From Perkinsus olseni (lineage: Eukaryota > Perkinsozoa > Perkinsida > Perkinsidae): DNA of 64,000 bases. Both the position numbers and the translations under genes were made by a program. Positions 34,258 to 45,822 of the stretch are shown here, piece by piece; position 1 is the first letter of the stretch, and every line of letters begins with the position of its first letter. The DNA is taken from NCBI GenBank assembly GCA_013115135.1, contig JABANP010000242.1, forward strand, positions 1 to 64,000. Direction: 5' to 3'. Under the pieces are notes generated by a model, which did not search any database, was not told where the DNA came from, and saw only the letters and a list, made by a program, of their open reading frames with translations.

Positions 34258-35036
34258 TAAAGAGTGTCCCTCAGCTCTTCCCTTGTGAAGAGACAGGAGT
34301 ACGAAAGAGGTACGAACTTTCGCGTAGCAGCACATTCATCTGATATCCCACGCTGCTCTCTGAAGGTGTTGTCAACGTATTGGGCGACGGGCATGAGCTG
34401 ATGATTCTGCCACCTGTCGTGGAACACATGATACCATGGCCAATGACGGAAGCCTACGGGTCCACGATGAGTGCAAGCTCGGTGAAGGCCTTGAGCGAAC
34501 CCATCGTGCTGGCTCTCTGCAGTAGAGACACTGCCGACGGGGAGTCACCTCCCTCAAAGGCCACAACGGCGGATTCAATGTATCTGATCACCGTGTTGAT
34601 AACAGGACCAACGGTATTTGCAGTGGCTAACACCTGCTGGCGTGCCACGGTACCACGGCAATCAATGCATTCCGACGAACTGGCTACGAGATCAAGCGGA
34701 TCTTTGACACTGGGGTTGCATTAGGCGCTTGTAAGTCACGCATGGCTAAATAGGACTGTACCACGCACTATGAACCCACCGCTCTATCTCGGATTCATTT
34801 ATCGAATCCTCAGCTGACCAGGTCGCGACTGACATGGGCGCCTCAAGGCCAGCATCAGGTGACTCGACAGAAGCGGAGACACAGACTGCCTTTAAAAGTG
34901 AGACGAGGCTTAGGATTCGCATTGGTAAAGCTGCTAGAACCCAGGTGGCAGCCTCACCAGAGTTGGAGGAAACTACATGGGCCGCTGGGCACGAACGGCT
35001 CCGTCCGCAAACTCTTCGAAGTGGTGAAAATGACAC
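34258..35036 (-). CDS. Unrecognised gene, partially resolved
   Basis: An exon about 34448-34700 reads DPLDLVASSSECIDCRGTVA, then QQVLATANTVGPVINTVIRY and LLQRASTMGSLKAFTELALI. It splices in phase at a GTAGGC donor to EQRGISDECAATRKFVPLSY, and the gene ends at TAG 34258-34260 after REELRDTL. An upstream open frame with a Met at 35036 may supply the first exon. The segment is helical and hydrophobic in parts (VGPVINTVIRYIESAVVAF), with a possible CxxC. No family recognised; splicing past the stop remains possible. Confidence 0.4.
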
Positions 35037-35693
35037 GGTTTGTTGATGGACTCCCCCCAGTTAGCTCCCGGACCAGACTGATCAGCGACAGACGAGAGGC
35101 GGTCTCCCATGGCCCCTTGCCCCCTCTCCTTTACAACTGCGGTCAACTCAGCACCGACGTTATGATTGCAGAATAGCTCGTCACCCGAACCGGTCATCGC
35201 GGACTGCGGAAATGGATGTAATGATTCTATAGGCCGCTATTTCAGTGACTGAAGACAAATATGATAGTGACGGTGACATAGAAAAGGCTCTAGTGCATTC
35301 ACCAGGGCGACCAACAAGAACATTGAATGATAACAGGTAGAACCACATTGGAGGCGAACGTTCAATTATTACAGTGAAAATAAGGCCAGCCACCGAATGA
35401 GAAGTGGTCTATACCCAGCCGCGGCTATGGCGAACTATCGACTCCCGGAGAGAGGCGCCACGTGGATTACTGCCTCGCTCGGGCTGATGCGTTGGATATA
35501 CAGCCGATTCTCTGAGAACTGCGAGGAGTCTCGCAAACCCTTTACCCAATCTGCAGCCTCTCGCAAGTGAGCAGTCACCACTCCAGGGAGCTGGCCAGCT
35601 GGTTGACTCACAGCTTCTTGCGGTTCAGAAGACGCACCAGTTGCGCCGACTTGATCACCAACACCATCGGCACTTGGCGAGGGAGCCTTCTCT
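35037..35693. other. Intergenic stretch downstream of the NLR-like gene
   Basis: No exon recognised. It contains the 3' flank of the NLR-like gene and the upstream side of the unknown minus-strand gene. Confidence 0.35.
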
Positions 35694-38600
35694 TCATCGC
35701 TGCTTGCGGACAGAGGTGCAAACCTCGAAGGCTTCGTCCACCAACTCGTAGATTCTCACCAGCATCTTCAAGCCAGGACCGAGGCCGAGAACTGGATTCC
35801 TCTTGCAGTTCTCCATAAACGCCGGTGCATAGTACAACAGATAAGCAGGCTTCTCATCAATCCCGTCTCGATTGAGGTAGTCGACAAGCTCGTCGCGCTT
35901 GGTCTCTGGCAGCTCGTAGAAGGCGCTCTGCAGAAGCCGAGTATCAGCAGGGTTGAAGATCCGACACAGACAGACGACCCTAGCAAATGCTCGATCCGCT
36001 CTGTTAGTCATACTGGGGAAGCTTTCAGCCGCCCGTTTTAGAAGAAAACGATCATAGACGTCACGGGGGCAGGAGGTCTGTAGCTCCTGGATGGCTTCAA
36101 TTCCCCTGGCGAAATTATTGTACATAGTCTCCGACATAAAGAGGCTCCCTTCCAAGGACCTGGCGCCCAAAATACCAGCCATGTCGGCGAAGATGTGGAA
36201 GAGGAAGAACGGCATAGCATCATTCGTCTTGTCCTTGAATAGCTGTTTTATGCCGACCAGATTCGCCGGCAGGTTCTCACCCTGCAAGAACTGTCCGAAA
36301 TTGAAATTAACACGGAGAGAGGTCCGTATCAAGTCCTTATAGTGGTCGGACAGGCTCTTATAGCTGGGAAGAACTTCAGGACAGTGGTCCATGATGTATC
36401 CAAGGGCGGCATCGTGGTCGTGAATTTCGTGAGGCACCACATCCGCGCGGAAGTCGTTCATCTTGCCGAGATCGTGGATTGCTGTGAAGCACAGGAGGGC
36501 ATCCAAGAGCTCTGCATCTCGCACGGACTCGACCTTCACCACCTTGGTAACCCAGTGCCGAATAGCTTGCCAGGAACGCTCCGTCAAGCGCTCCTTCGGG
36601 TTCTGTCCCCTAACGAACTGATCGTACTGGTTAGAGCACACCCAAAAGACACTGAGCATCGCCCCTTGGGTTCGCAGACTCTCAACTTCTGCCGCGGCGA
36701 GAGGCACCGATGCCGAGGCATCCGGCGTGAGATCAATTCGCCCCTTGAAGTATCCAAGCTCCGGATAAACAGAGCGGATCTGCAAGAGGAAGTCGCTCTC
36801 CGTACACGAGTTGGCCAGAATGTCTTGCGCCAAGCGCAGACCCGCATTGCGGTGACGAGCTAGTAAGGCCTGAGAAACGACGCCTAGAATGACTCAGAGG
36901 TTCAAACACGAACGAGCCGCCCGCCTCACCTCATCTGTGACAGGAATCCAAGGCTTCCCTTCAACCACTGCCTCATAGTCGTTGATCTTAGTGAGGAATA
37001 GCTTCATTTGATCAAACGGCATACGGGCGGAATATGTTGCTCCCAGAACAGCCAGATCCTTGATGTGGACGGTGATGTAGCCATCCTGGTACTCCTCAGC
37101 GTCGCCGAACTCGTCCTCAGCCGTCTCGTAGACCTTCAGCAGCATTCTCACGGCAGATAACAAGCCAACGGACTCATTCCGTTTAGAGTTGCACAGGAAA
37201 GCCGGCGCATAGTAGATGAGGTACCCAGGGCGACCAGTGATGCCGTCCCTAGTGAGGAACTCCGTGAGGGTTGAACGCTCCGACGAAGTCAAGCCTTCGT
37301 TCCACACAGCCATGACCTCTTCGGCATCACTTATATCACTCACACGAGCCTGGCATGCTAGCCGGGCCAGAGCGAAGTCAGATCTGCTGACCACATCTTC
37401 TCCGAAAGACCGTGCCCGTCTGGTCAAGTAGGACTTGTAGACCTCATCTACGCTCTCCGTAGTGAGCATCTCCAAGCAGTCGACACCATCTTGGAAGGTA
37501 CTGTATAGGGACTGATCCATGGTCAAACTCCCTTCCCATGTCCGAGTTCCAGAGGTACCAGCGATATCCACGAAAATGTGGAACAAGTAGAAGGACACTG
37601 CATCCTTGCCTTCATCACCCAGCATAGTTTTAACCTTCATCAAGTTGGCCGGCAGATTTTCGCCCTGCAGAAACTGCCCAAAGTTGAACTCCACCGACAA
37701 CGCGCAATGAATCAACTTCTGGTAGAAGGGCGGCAGCCTCAGGTAGCTGGGCAAGACCTGGGGGGTGTTCTCGATGATATACAATAGGGCCTTGTCGTGG
37801 TCGCAGATACCCGGAGACAAGTCTCTACGGATATCGCGGATCTTGCCCAAGTCATGGATGGCCATGAAACACAGCATTGCGTCCACCGCAACCGGATCCC
37901 CCGTCAGCTTGACCACGTTCTCGATCCACCACTGGAGAGTGCGCCAACTGTCACGACTGAGTCGATCAGCAGGAGCTTGGTTCTTCGTGAAGTCGCAATA
38001 GTTGTCGGTGCAGATCCAGTAGATGCAGAGCATCGCGCAGACAGTTCGCCTGTACTCAGCGTCGCTGTCTGAAAGCGCCGCCGATGGGTGAATCGCATCA
38101 GGGGAACTATCCGTTCTCCCCACAGTGTTCCGGAAAGTACTGCAACTCGGGATAGACCTTCTTGAAGTTGTCCAAGAGTTTCGCCTGCTCGCAGCTGCCC
38201 TTGAGCAAGAACTCTGCATTCTTCCGCCCAGCGGCATTTAGCGCCTCCAGCTTCTTCTCAGATGTCCATAAACGCCAGGGTGCAAGTCTGACTTGCCCCT
38301 CACACTTGCCACGCTCGCCCTCGGCACGATGGATGCGGAAGAAGGTAGACTTGAAGACAATAGCAGAGTCGCACTGACGAGCAAGTTCAGCAACCTCCGC
38401 GATGTGAATGGTTATCACGTCGCAGTCATCTGACGCCGATCCTTCAGACTGCAGAGCAGGGTAGAACGAGGCGTCTCCGTGAGATTCGGGACACACCCCA
38501 TATTCCACCGCGGCAGCATCATAGATGCGCAACAAGAGACGCATGGCCAGGACCAAACCCACATCGGGATTTCTCCGGGCGTTCTCCATGAACGCCGGCA

Positions 38601-41600
38601 TGTAGTAGATGAGGAACCCCGGTGACTTCTCAATTCCATCTCGATTGAGATAATCACTAAGCCTGGCTTGCTCACCAGGCTCTAGCTGGTTCCAAGCATC
38701 CAATACTGCTCGGCCGCCTTCCTTGTCGAAGACCCGTGAACAACAGGCTAGCCTGATGATGGCACGGTCAGTCGGAGTCTCGAACTTGAGCCCTTGCTCT
38801 TCACCACGCAGCTTCAAGAAGGCATCATAGGTGTCGTTCATCGACTCGTGGGTCAGTAGCTGTAGCGTCGCAAGGCCTTTCTTGAAGTTGTTGAACATTG
38901 TTTCCGTCATGAAGAGACTGCCATCCAAGCTCTTGGCCCCCATGATACCGGCCATGTCGGCAAAGATGTGGAAGAGGTAGAAGGCCAGGGCATCATCACC
39001 TTTGTTACCAAGCAAAGACTTCACGTTCTTGATGTTAGCCGGCAAGTTCTCAGCTTGTAGATACTGGCCGAAGTTGAAGTCCACCTTTAGAGAGGTTTCA
39101 ATCAAGAGCTGATACTTGTCCGGGAGGCGACAGTAACTCGGAAGGACCTCAGGGGACTTGCTGAGGATGTGTGACAGACCAGCGTCGTGGTCCTGATACC
39201 CAGGAGCCAGTTCCTCTCTGAAGTCCTTCATCTTACCCAAGTCGTGCATCGACATGAAGCACAGCATTGCGTCAACAGCATCAGGCTCATTGGGATCGGT
39301 CAGCTTCACTACATTCTTAGCCCACCTCTGAATGTGATCCCAGTTCTCCCTCGAGAGCCTGTTGTTCGGCGGCTGATTCCGCACGAAGTCATCGTACCGA
39401 TCAGCGCATACCCAGAAGACCGACAGTAACGCACCCATAGTACGTCGGAACTCGATCTCAGCTGGGTCAAGGGCAACAGCAGCACTCTGATCAGGAGTGG
39501 TGTCGCTCCGCCCTCGGAAGTAGGAGAGTTCAGGGAAGGTCTTTCTTCGCTCTGAGAACGAACTCTTCATCCGTCAGTGAACAGTCCTTAGAGAGGATGT
39601 CCATAGCTAACTGACGGCCACAGTCGTGAAGCTTCGGCAGAGCTACCCGCCGGCCTTCTCGACTCCATTCACCTTCCTTCCTGGCCGCCTCAAGGAGAAC
39701 GTCGATGACGGCCTTCTGGTGGTTGGCAGCAGCAAAATGTAAGGGTACCCAGCCCGAGTACTTAGCCTGAGCCCAGAGATCGGCATAGCCTCCAGAGAGC
39801 ATAGCCTCACACGCCATGGCATTGCCCGCCTTGGCCGCTACGTGCAAAGGCAGCAGCCCTTCGTTGTTGTAGATATTCATGTTCCTCCGTACACACTCGC
39901 TCATCTTCGGCAAGGCCGCAAAGATGACCAGGCGTCTATTCCGCGCAGCTGCGTGTAGGGGCGTGTCACCGTTATGCTCACTGGCCTTCCAACTACAAGA
40001 CCGACTCTCAAAAAGCTTCTTCAACTTCGACGGACTTCTCTCCACGACCATGTTCAAGAAGGTGTTCCACCAGTCGTCGCCATCCGGGCCGGACCCCAAC
40101 AACTCCTCCAGCGAAGGCAGTTCATCTTCGCTTCGAAGGTCCCTCGTCAACGCCTCACTCGCCAGGAAATCCTGGAATGAGGCGAACACAAACCGATAGA
40201 GCTTGGAGACTTCCTTGGAGCCCGTCAACCTTGCCAGTAGTGGGAGCCGCCCCCTAGAAATCGAGAGTGAAAGACTCTTCCAGGCCGCCAAGTTGGACTC
40301 AGTGTCGACGAGGCCCCATCTTTTGACATCATTTTCCGAGAAATGGGTCTTCCGCTCAACCATCATGAAGAAGGCGATCGTCTCTAGGAGAGTTTTGTAC
40401 CGGTAAACAGTGTCCTTCACCTTGGCACGGTCGGCCTGGTGCTTCATGACGACTCTCTGCAGCAATACTGACAGGGAAACCCGGTAAACATCAGAGATGG
40501 ATAGGCTATCGCCGTCGCCCGGTGAACCGTCGTCCGTCGGCGTAGACAGTCCACTGATCATCCGGCTTGGCGATGACGTGAGCATTGGCGGAGCCTGGGG
40601 TGGCATCGGGTTCGGGGAGTCTTCCTCGTCGATGGCCTGAGACTCTAGCCTTCCCACATTACTGAAGTTGATATTAGATCCCCGACCGGACGAGCGGTCT
40701 CTGCGCAGAGAAGCGATACTCCCGCTCCTGTCATCGGTACGAATAGGATGCTTCTGCTCCCAATAACATAGCAGCATATTCAGACAAGCTGGGGTGTTGA
40801 TAAATTCAACACCCTCGGGAGAACTAGCAACTTTCTCCTGAAACTCATTCAGAAAGTCTTCGAACTTCTCAGCGCTAGCCTGACCCAACCGCGCCGTTGC
40901 CACGAACCGGCGTTGGTCAGCATCCAGTAGAGACAGACTTGACCCTTCAAAGCCTGCTGCCGTGAGACGTTTCCGCGAGCGGTCACTGAGGTAGCCCTCC
41001 CTCACTGTGCAGACGACACGATGCTTGTTGACAGCGAGTAACGCGAGGAGACTCTCAATCGTCTCTTTGGCAGAGCCAGCCTCTTCCAGACCATCCATGA
41101 GAATCAACAACCGGCCACTAGCGAGCATCATGCGAATCAAGTACAAACGGCTGGACTCATCACCAAGTCGGGATCTCATCCAAGCCTCTAGAAGCGTCTC
41201 TGGGTCAGGACCGTCGCTTTCACTCTCAGACAGGCAACAGGAGGTATCACCAGCGGCAGCACTCGAAGAGGACGAGGTGCTCAAACGCTCGTCAACATGC
41301 TGGCTCATCAGGACATGGTGCTTGGCCAGCTCTCTAACCGGGATGACCAAGGGCAAGAGATCATTCTGGCTATTCAGACAGTAGATGACCAGCCTTCTGA
41401 GCAGGCAGCTCTTTCCTGACCCTGGCGGACCGGAAACTAAGAACTGCCGTGCAAAGCACTTGCCGTTGGGGCGATCGTCTACCCGACGAATGCACTGCTC
41501 TATGTCGAACATAGCATTATGACCAGCACCGTCCCTCCACGGCACCAAACGGAAGTTCGCACAGGCCTGCATCACGTCCATCTGATGACCACTGATAGAG

Positions 41601-44600
41601 TCAACCTCATAGGCATACTGAGACTTCATCATGGCTCTATATCGCACCGCTTCCTCTTCGAACTCAGCGGAGCTCAGCAAAGATCCAGCCCGGAGCCGAC
41701 TCTCTGGCGATGCCGGATCACCTGTGATATCCTCTAGAGAGAGAGGTGCCAACTCCTCACCGCCGTCGACAATGTCCATGAACTCCTCCGACACCTCATT
41801 GTTTGTCCGACATACAAGAGGCAGTCTCAGAGAGTAGCTCGGGGCGGCATTGATCCAATTAATCAGATTAACGGAGCATTCTTCAGTTAAGGGCCCACCC
41901 AGCGCGAGCAGGATCTTGTCGCAAAGCATGTCGATGTAGTGAACAGCGATCAGCTTCATCCACGGCGGAACGTCCCGGTAGCCTATAATGCGAGACGTCT
42001 CCCGAAGCAGCGGCAACCAGAGCTGCAAAGAGTCCAGATCAACGGAGCTGAGCCCACCAAGCTGCTGTAGTAACCGCTTGTGCAGCATATACTTCAGGCT
42101 AGAGCGGAATCCCTCCTTAAAGAGACGACGCATACGCCTGATGTTGGTCATCACATAACTTAGCCCTCGGCCACCTCTACATACCGGTACTCTAGATGCC
42201 CATGGCGAGTCACTACCGACACGTCGTGAATTCGAGCTCGAGTATCGGCTAAGTCTATTGATTGAACGGCAGCCACTACTCGCCCGACTAGTGTCATGTG
42301 ACAATCTCGGCTCATGCTGACTATCACTCGCCGCCGATACGTAGCTAGAGTTGGTAGTCTCTCGACTCGGGGGAATCTGATAGCCAGTATCCGGCCTCAG
42401 ACATGTCGCCGGCATAGACACTTGCTTCAAAGGCATCCCAGGAGGAGCGATATCCGACGACTTCACAGTCGAGGCCGATGAAATGGTCCGCTTGGGCTCG
42501 CAATCCAAAGCGGAGTCCAAACCATCATGCCGAGGTCCCGTGCTGACCAAGTTTCTATCCACGTACTGCAAAGCTTGCCGTACTGCATCGATGGTGACCT
42601 TGGCGTCGGTCGTCAGCCGTCCCTTCAACACCGGTGCCTTGTCCTCGAAGCCGTCCTTACAAGCAGCATCTATAGCCGAATGCAGCGCGATTTCAGACCC
42701 GCGTAATGAACAAAGACGGGGGTATAGCCGCTCTGCCAATTCCGGATCAATTCGGAGCCAATCGGACATCAACTTGGCGTGCTCCTCGGGAGGGCCGCAG
42801 GCCTGCAGCGAGCTGAGAAGCATGCTGACTGCTATAGGAATGCAGGCATACTCTAGAAACATACAGACTTCCATCTTGGCGAGGTCGGTACAAAGTGGGA
42901 GCTTCTCGGAAGTGGCGAAGTCGATGAGCCATACGGCGTCCATGGCATCAATGATAATATTGGCACCATTCAGATCACCATGGGCCAGCCCGACAAGGGC
43001 ATGCCACGGAGTTTTCATATTTGCTAAAGTCTCCTTTACCAGTTGGACCTTCTGCTTGATAGATGGCAGCACTTGACCCGCGGCAGGCATATATAATGAA
43101 GTAGCCAGGGTTTGAACCTCCGCCATCCGGTCATCTTTGATATCCTTGATCTTCCTCGCGTAGAAATCCCAGGTATTCTCTTCTTGACGAGAAATTCCTC
43201 TACTGCGAAGGGAGTGCAAGATACCGCCCCTGCCAAAAAATTCACTTATGACAGAGCTCACGTTCCCAAAGGGTCTGCGAGCCGAAGGTGTCTCCGTATC
43301 AGGAATGAGCATCTGCTCGCACTCGTAAATATATAGGTCTTTGAACGTGTTCAGTAGAGTAGTAGAGCTGTTGGCTAACTCTGGCACGTGCCAGCACGCA
43401 CCCGCCAACTCGAGCTTGAATGCCCCGTAGTTACCGACGTATATGGGCTCGCCGAGGATGCGGGCCGCCTGATCACTTAAAACCTCATAGACCTCTCTAG
43501 CGTTGGCCACTTCCGTCTCCACCGACTCCTTGGTGTCCAGCTTCACTATCACTGGCTCTTCTCGGCGACCTCGTAGGTCGAAGGGTTGAACCCTGAGCAC
43601 CAGACCACCACCAAAACCACCAGACAACCTCGTACAGTCGAACGCTGCACCGAACATGCGTAGTAGGAGCTGCGTGTAAACGGCACGATTGGGATGAGAC
43701 CCGAACGCTCTGTCGATCGCAGCACTGAGATCAATGTTCTCCGCCCCATTGGTCTGACGACTGGCGGAATTCACAGCCTCCCACGAGGTCACTTGGTACC
43801 ATCCCCAAAAATGAACCGCAGACTTCAAGTAACACGAGTTACCGCTTCCCGCTCCGACCAAGTCGTGATCAGCATTGGTGTCAGAGTCGTCATTAACGGC
43901 TTCACAGAGATCCTCCGAGGTCTGGAAAGAATGCCCTTTAGGCAGACCTATCCGAGAAAGTTGCTCCTTGCTCAGCCCCTCGGTAACGAGTTGAAATGAA
44001 ACTTCATGAAGGCGAAAAAGGACACGAATAGGGTATGAAAGGGAGCTATCAGCCTCCTGTTCGGCATAGGAGTATCCACCTGCCTGCTTGAGGCAGTCAA
44101 AACTCAATCCGAGCTCCTTGTTGATCCATCGCTCTAGGGCAGCCCCAAGAGGTTCGGAAAGACGCTTCTTCACACCCGGCAACAAGTTGCGGCTTCTAAC
44201 CCGACCATCAGTCATCTGCTCGTGAGACTCGACGAGGACAAGATCCTTGTACAGGAGTCGGACGATAACAACATCCAGTACCCGCCGGATTCCTCGGTCG
44301 TCTCGCTCCAGCCAGCAGATTTCATGCTGCAGCTCGAAATACAAGTCAGAAACGTTCTTGTAGTTGTTATGGCCAAAACACGACATATTGACAAGTGGAT
44401 CTTGATCGAGGACTCTTCTGAGGCCCTCCTCGCTGTGTACCACGACCTGCTTCTGCACCTTCAATTTCTTGTTCTCATCCAAAAGCTGCCGATTTTGCTT
44501 CTCCAGGCGTAGCATATCTTTCTCCAACTTGAGCTTCTCGGCACGCAACCTTTCCACCACCGAAAGGCTACCCCCGTCCGACGTAGTCTGCCCTTCCGAA

Positions 44601-44731
44601 GTCTCCTCCGCTCTCTCCCCTACGACCTGTTCCTGCTTCCAACTGCTCGGAGTCCGCCGATGATGATGACGATGGCCTCCGTTATCCTCCTCAGAGGAGC
44701 CTGACTTAGTTCCTCTATATTGGAGACTCAT
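35694..44731 (-). CDS. NLR-like multidomain protein: coiled coil, APH/TCAD9-like kinase, NACHT, ankyrin, three HD-like repeats
   Basis: From Met at 44731 a 1733-codon frame runs to 39530. Residues about 55-95 are a Leu-rich coiled coil (ERLRAEKLKLEKDM). About 580-620 is an APH-type kinase core, GLAHGDLNGANIIID and VWLIDFA (DFA for DFG), as in ternary-complex-associated domain 9. About 1095-1215 is NACHT-like: FLVSGPPGSGKSCLLRRL (Walker A) and LLILMDGLEEAG (Walker B). About 1590-1680 are ankyrin repeats (GDTPLHAAARN, GLLPLHVAAKAG, GWVPLHFAAANHQ). The protein then continues into three tandem ~400-residue domains, each with IHDLGK or MHDLGK, a DHD and HIFADMAG (HIFVDIAG in copy 2), an HD-phosphohydrolase-like metal pattern. 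Copy 1 is 38107-39570, copy 2 36894-38237, copy 3 35694-36833. Copies 2 and 3 join through a phase-0 GTGAGG intron (about 36856-36915). Entry into copy 1 and into copy 2 each needs a +1 frame change. Likely a STAND sensor with enzymatic tail; function inferred. Confidence 0.85.
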
Positions 44732-45822
44732 TTACACAAAGAATACTGAATGCAAAAGCAACATGAACCGACAAAACACCACGGCAGAAAGAATGCTCTA
44801 CTACGGCACGCAGGAGCCGCCCTTCTGGCCTGATAGGCTACAAAAGACATCCTGACGACGCGACCAGGTACCTCAATTTGGCCTGATCGGACTGTTGTAT
44901 GATATACATAGTGTAGTGGGTGCGTATTCAAGACCAAAGCGGTATTCGCTCGAAGCAAAATCCACGGTGGAAAACTTAAGCGCGTGTGAGCATGGCGTAC
45001 CACTTTTCAGACCACTAGTTTCAGTAGCACCCGGCTTTCATAGCCCTATGGCCTCGCCTGAACGTCGAACCTTCGAAAGGCCCTCATGCCATCTGCGCAG
45101 CTCAGGATTCCTGAAAGTTCATCTAGCAGGCCCACATTCGAGCAACTAGACTTTTCAACGTACGGCCGGTATACAGGTCTTTCGCACACATTCTTCAGTA
45201 TACGCGGAAGCTCCAGAAATTAATAGGTTACTCATCAACGCTAAGAAACTCAGAATACGCAGTGGCCTAGAAAGACCAGCCACTGCTCAGCCTTTTGTCT
45301 CCAGCCACGCGCCGAGAAGTGAGATAATCTCTTGGTCAGAGCCTGAAACTGCGCGCCACGCCAACGAAAGTGAGAGGTATAAGAGGTTGGTGATTGAAAA
45401 ATTGCGCACCTAATGACCTCAGGTCACAGGTCTCCCGTGACCGGGTCACCTTGACCCACGGGTGACCCCACGATGGTGCATCTACTCCGACCAAGATGAA
45501 TGAAGAAAATTAAATCTCAATGTCCAGGGGTCGAACGTTGCGACTTTACGAAGCACCAGCATGTCACAGGACTAGTGGAACTCTGAATACGAATTCATTT
45601 CTAATTCACCTCAACTCATGGATCATGCTGGACCCACGTGCACCCCGATTTTTAAGAGACGCGCGCTCTTACGAGACCATTTCTCGCTCGCCATTTCTCC
45701 GAGCCTGCACCGATGCACCGGGCCATGCGAGGGGAGAACTCGCCAGAACGACAGAAGCCTCCATGCACCATGGAGGAGGTTCGGATGAGGGAGACGATGT
45801 CTGCTCTTACAGTTAACGAATA
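44732..45822. promoter_or_regulatory. Divergent promoter region with TGACC/GGTCA palindrome cluster
   Basis: This 1.1-kb gap separates the NLR-like gene (leftward) from the ACL4-like gene (rightward). At 45414-45469 there are overlapping palindromes: TGACCTCAGGTCA (45414-45426), GTGACCGGGTCAC (45437-45449), GGGTCACCTTGACCC (45443-45457) and a further GGTGACCCC. Such half-site clusters look like binding sites for a dimeric transcription factor; no factor can be named. Confidence 0.5.
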
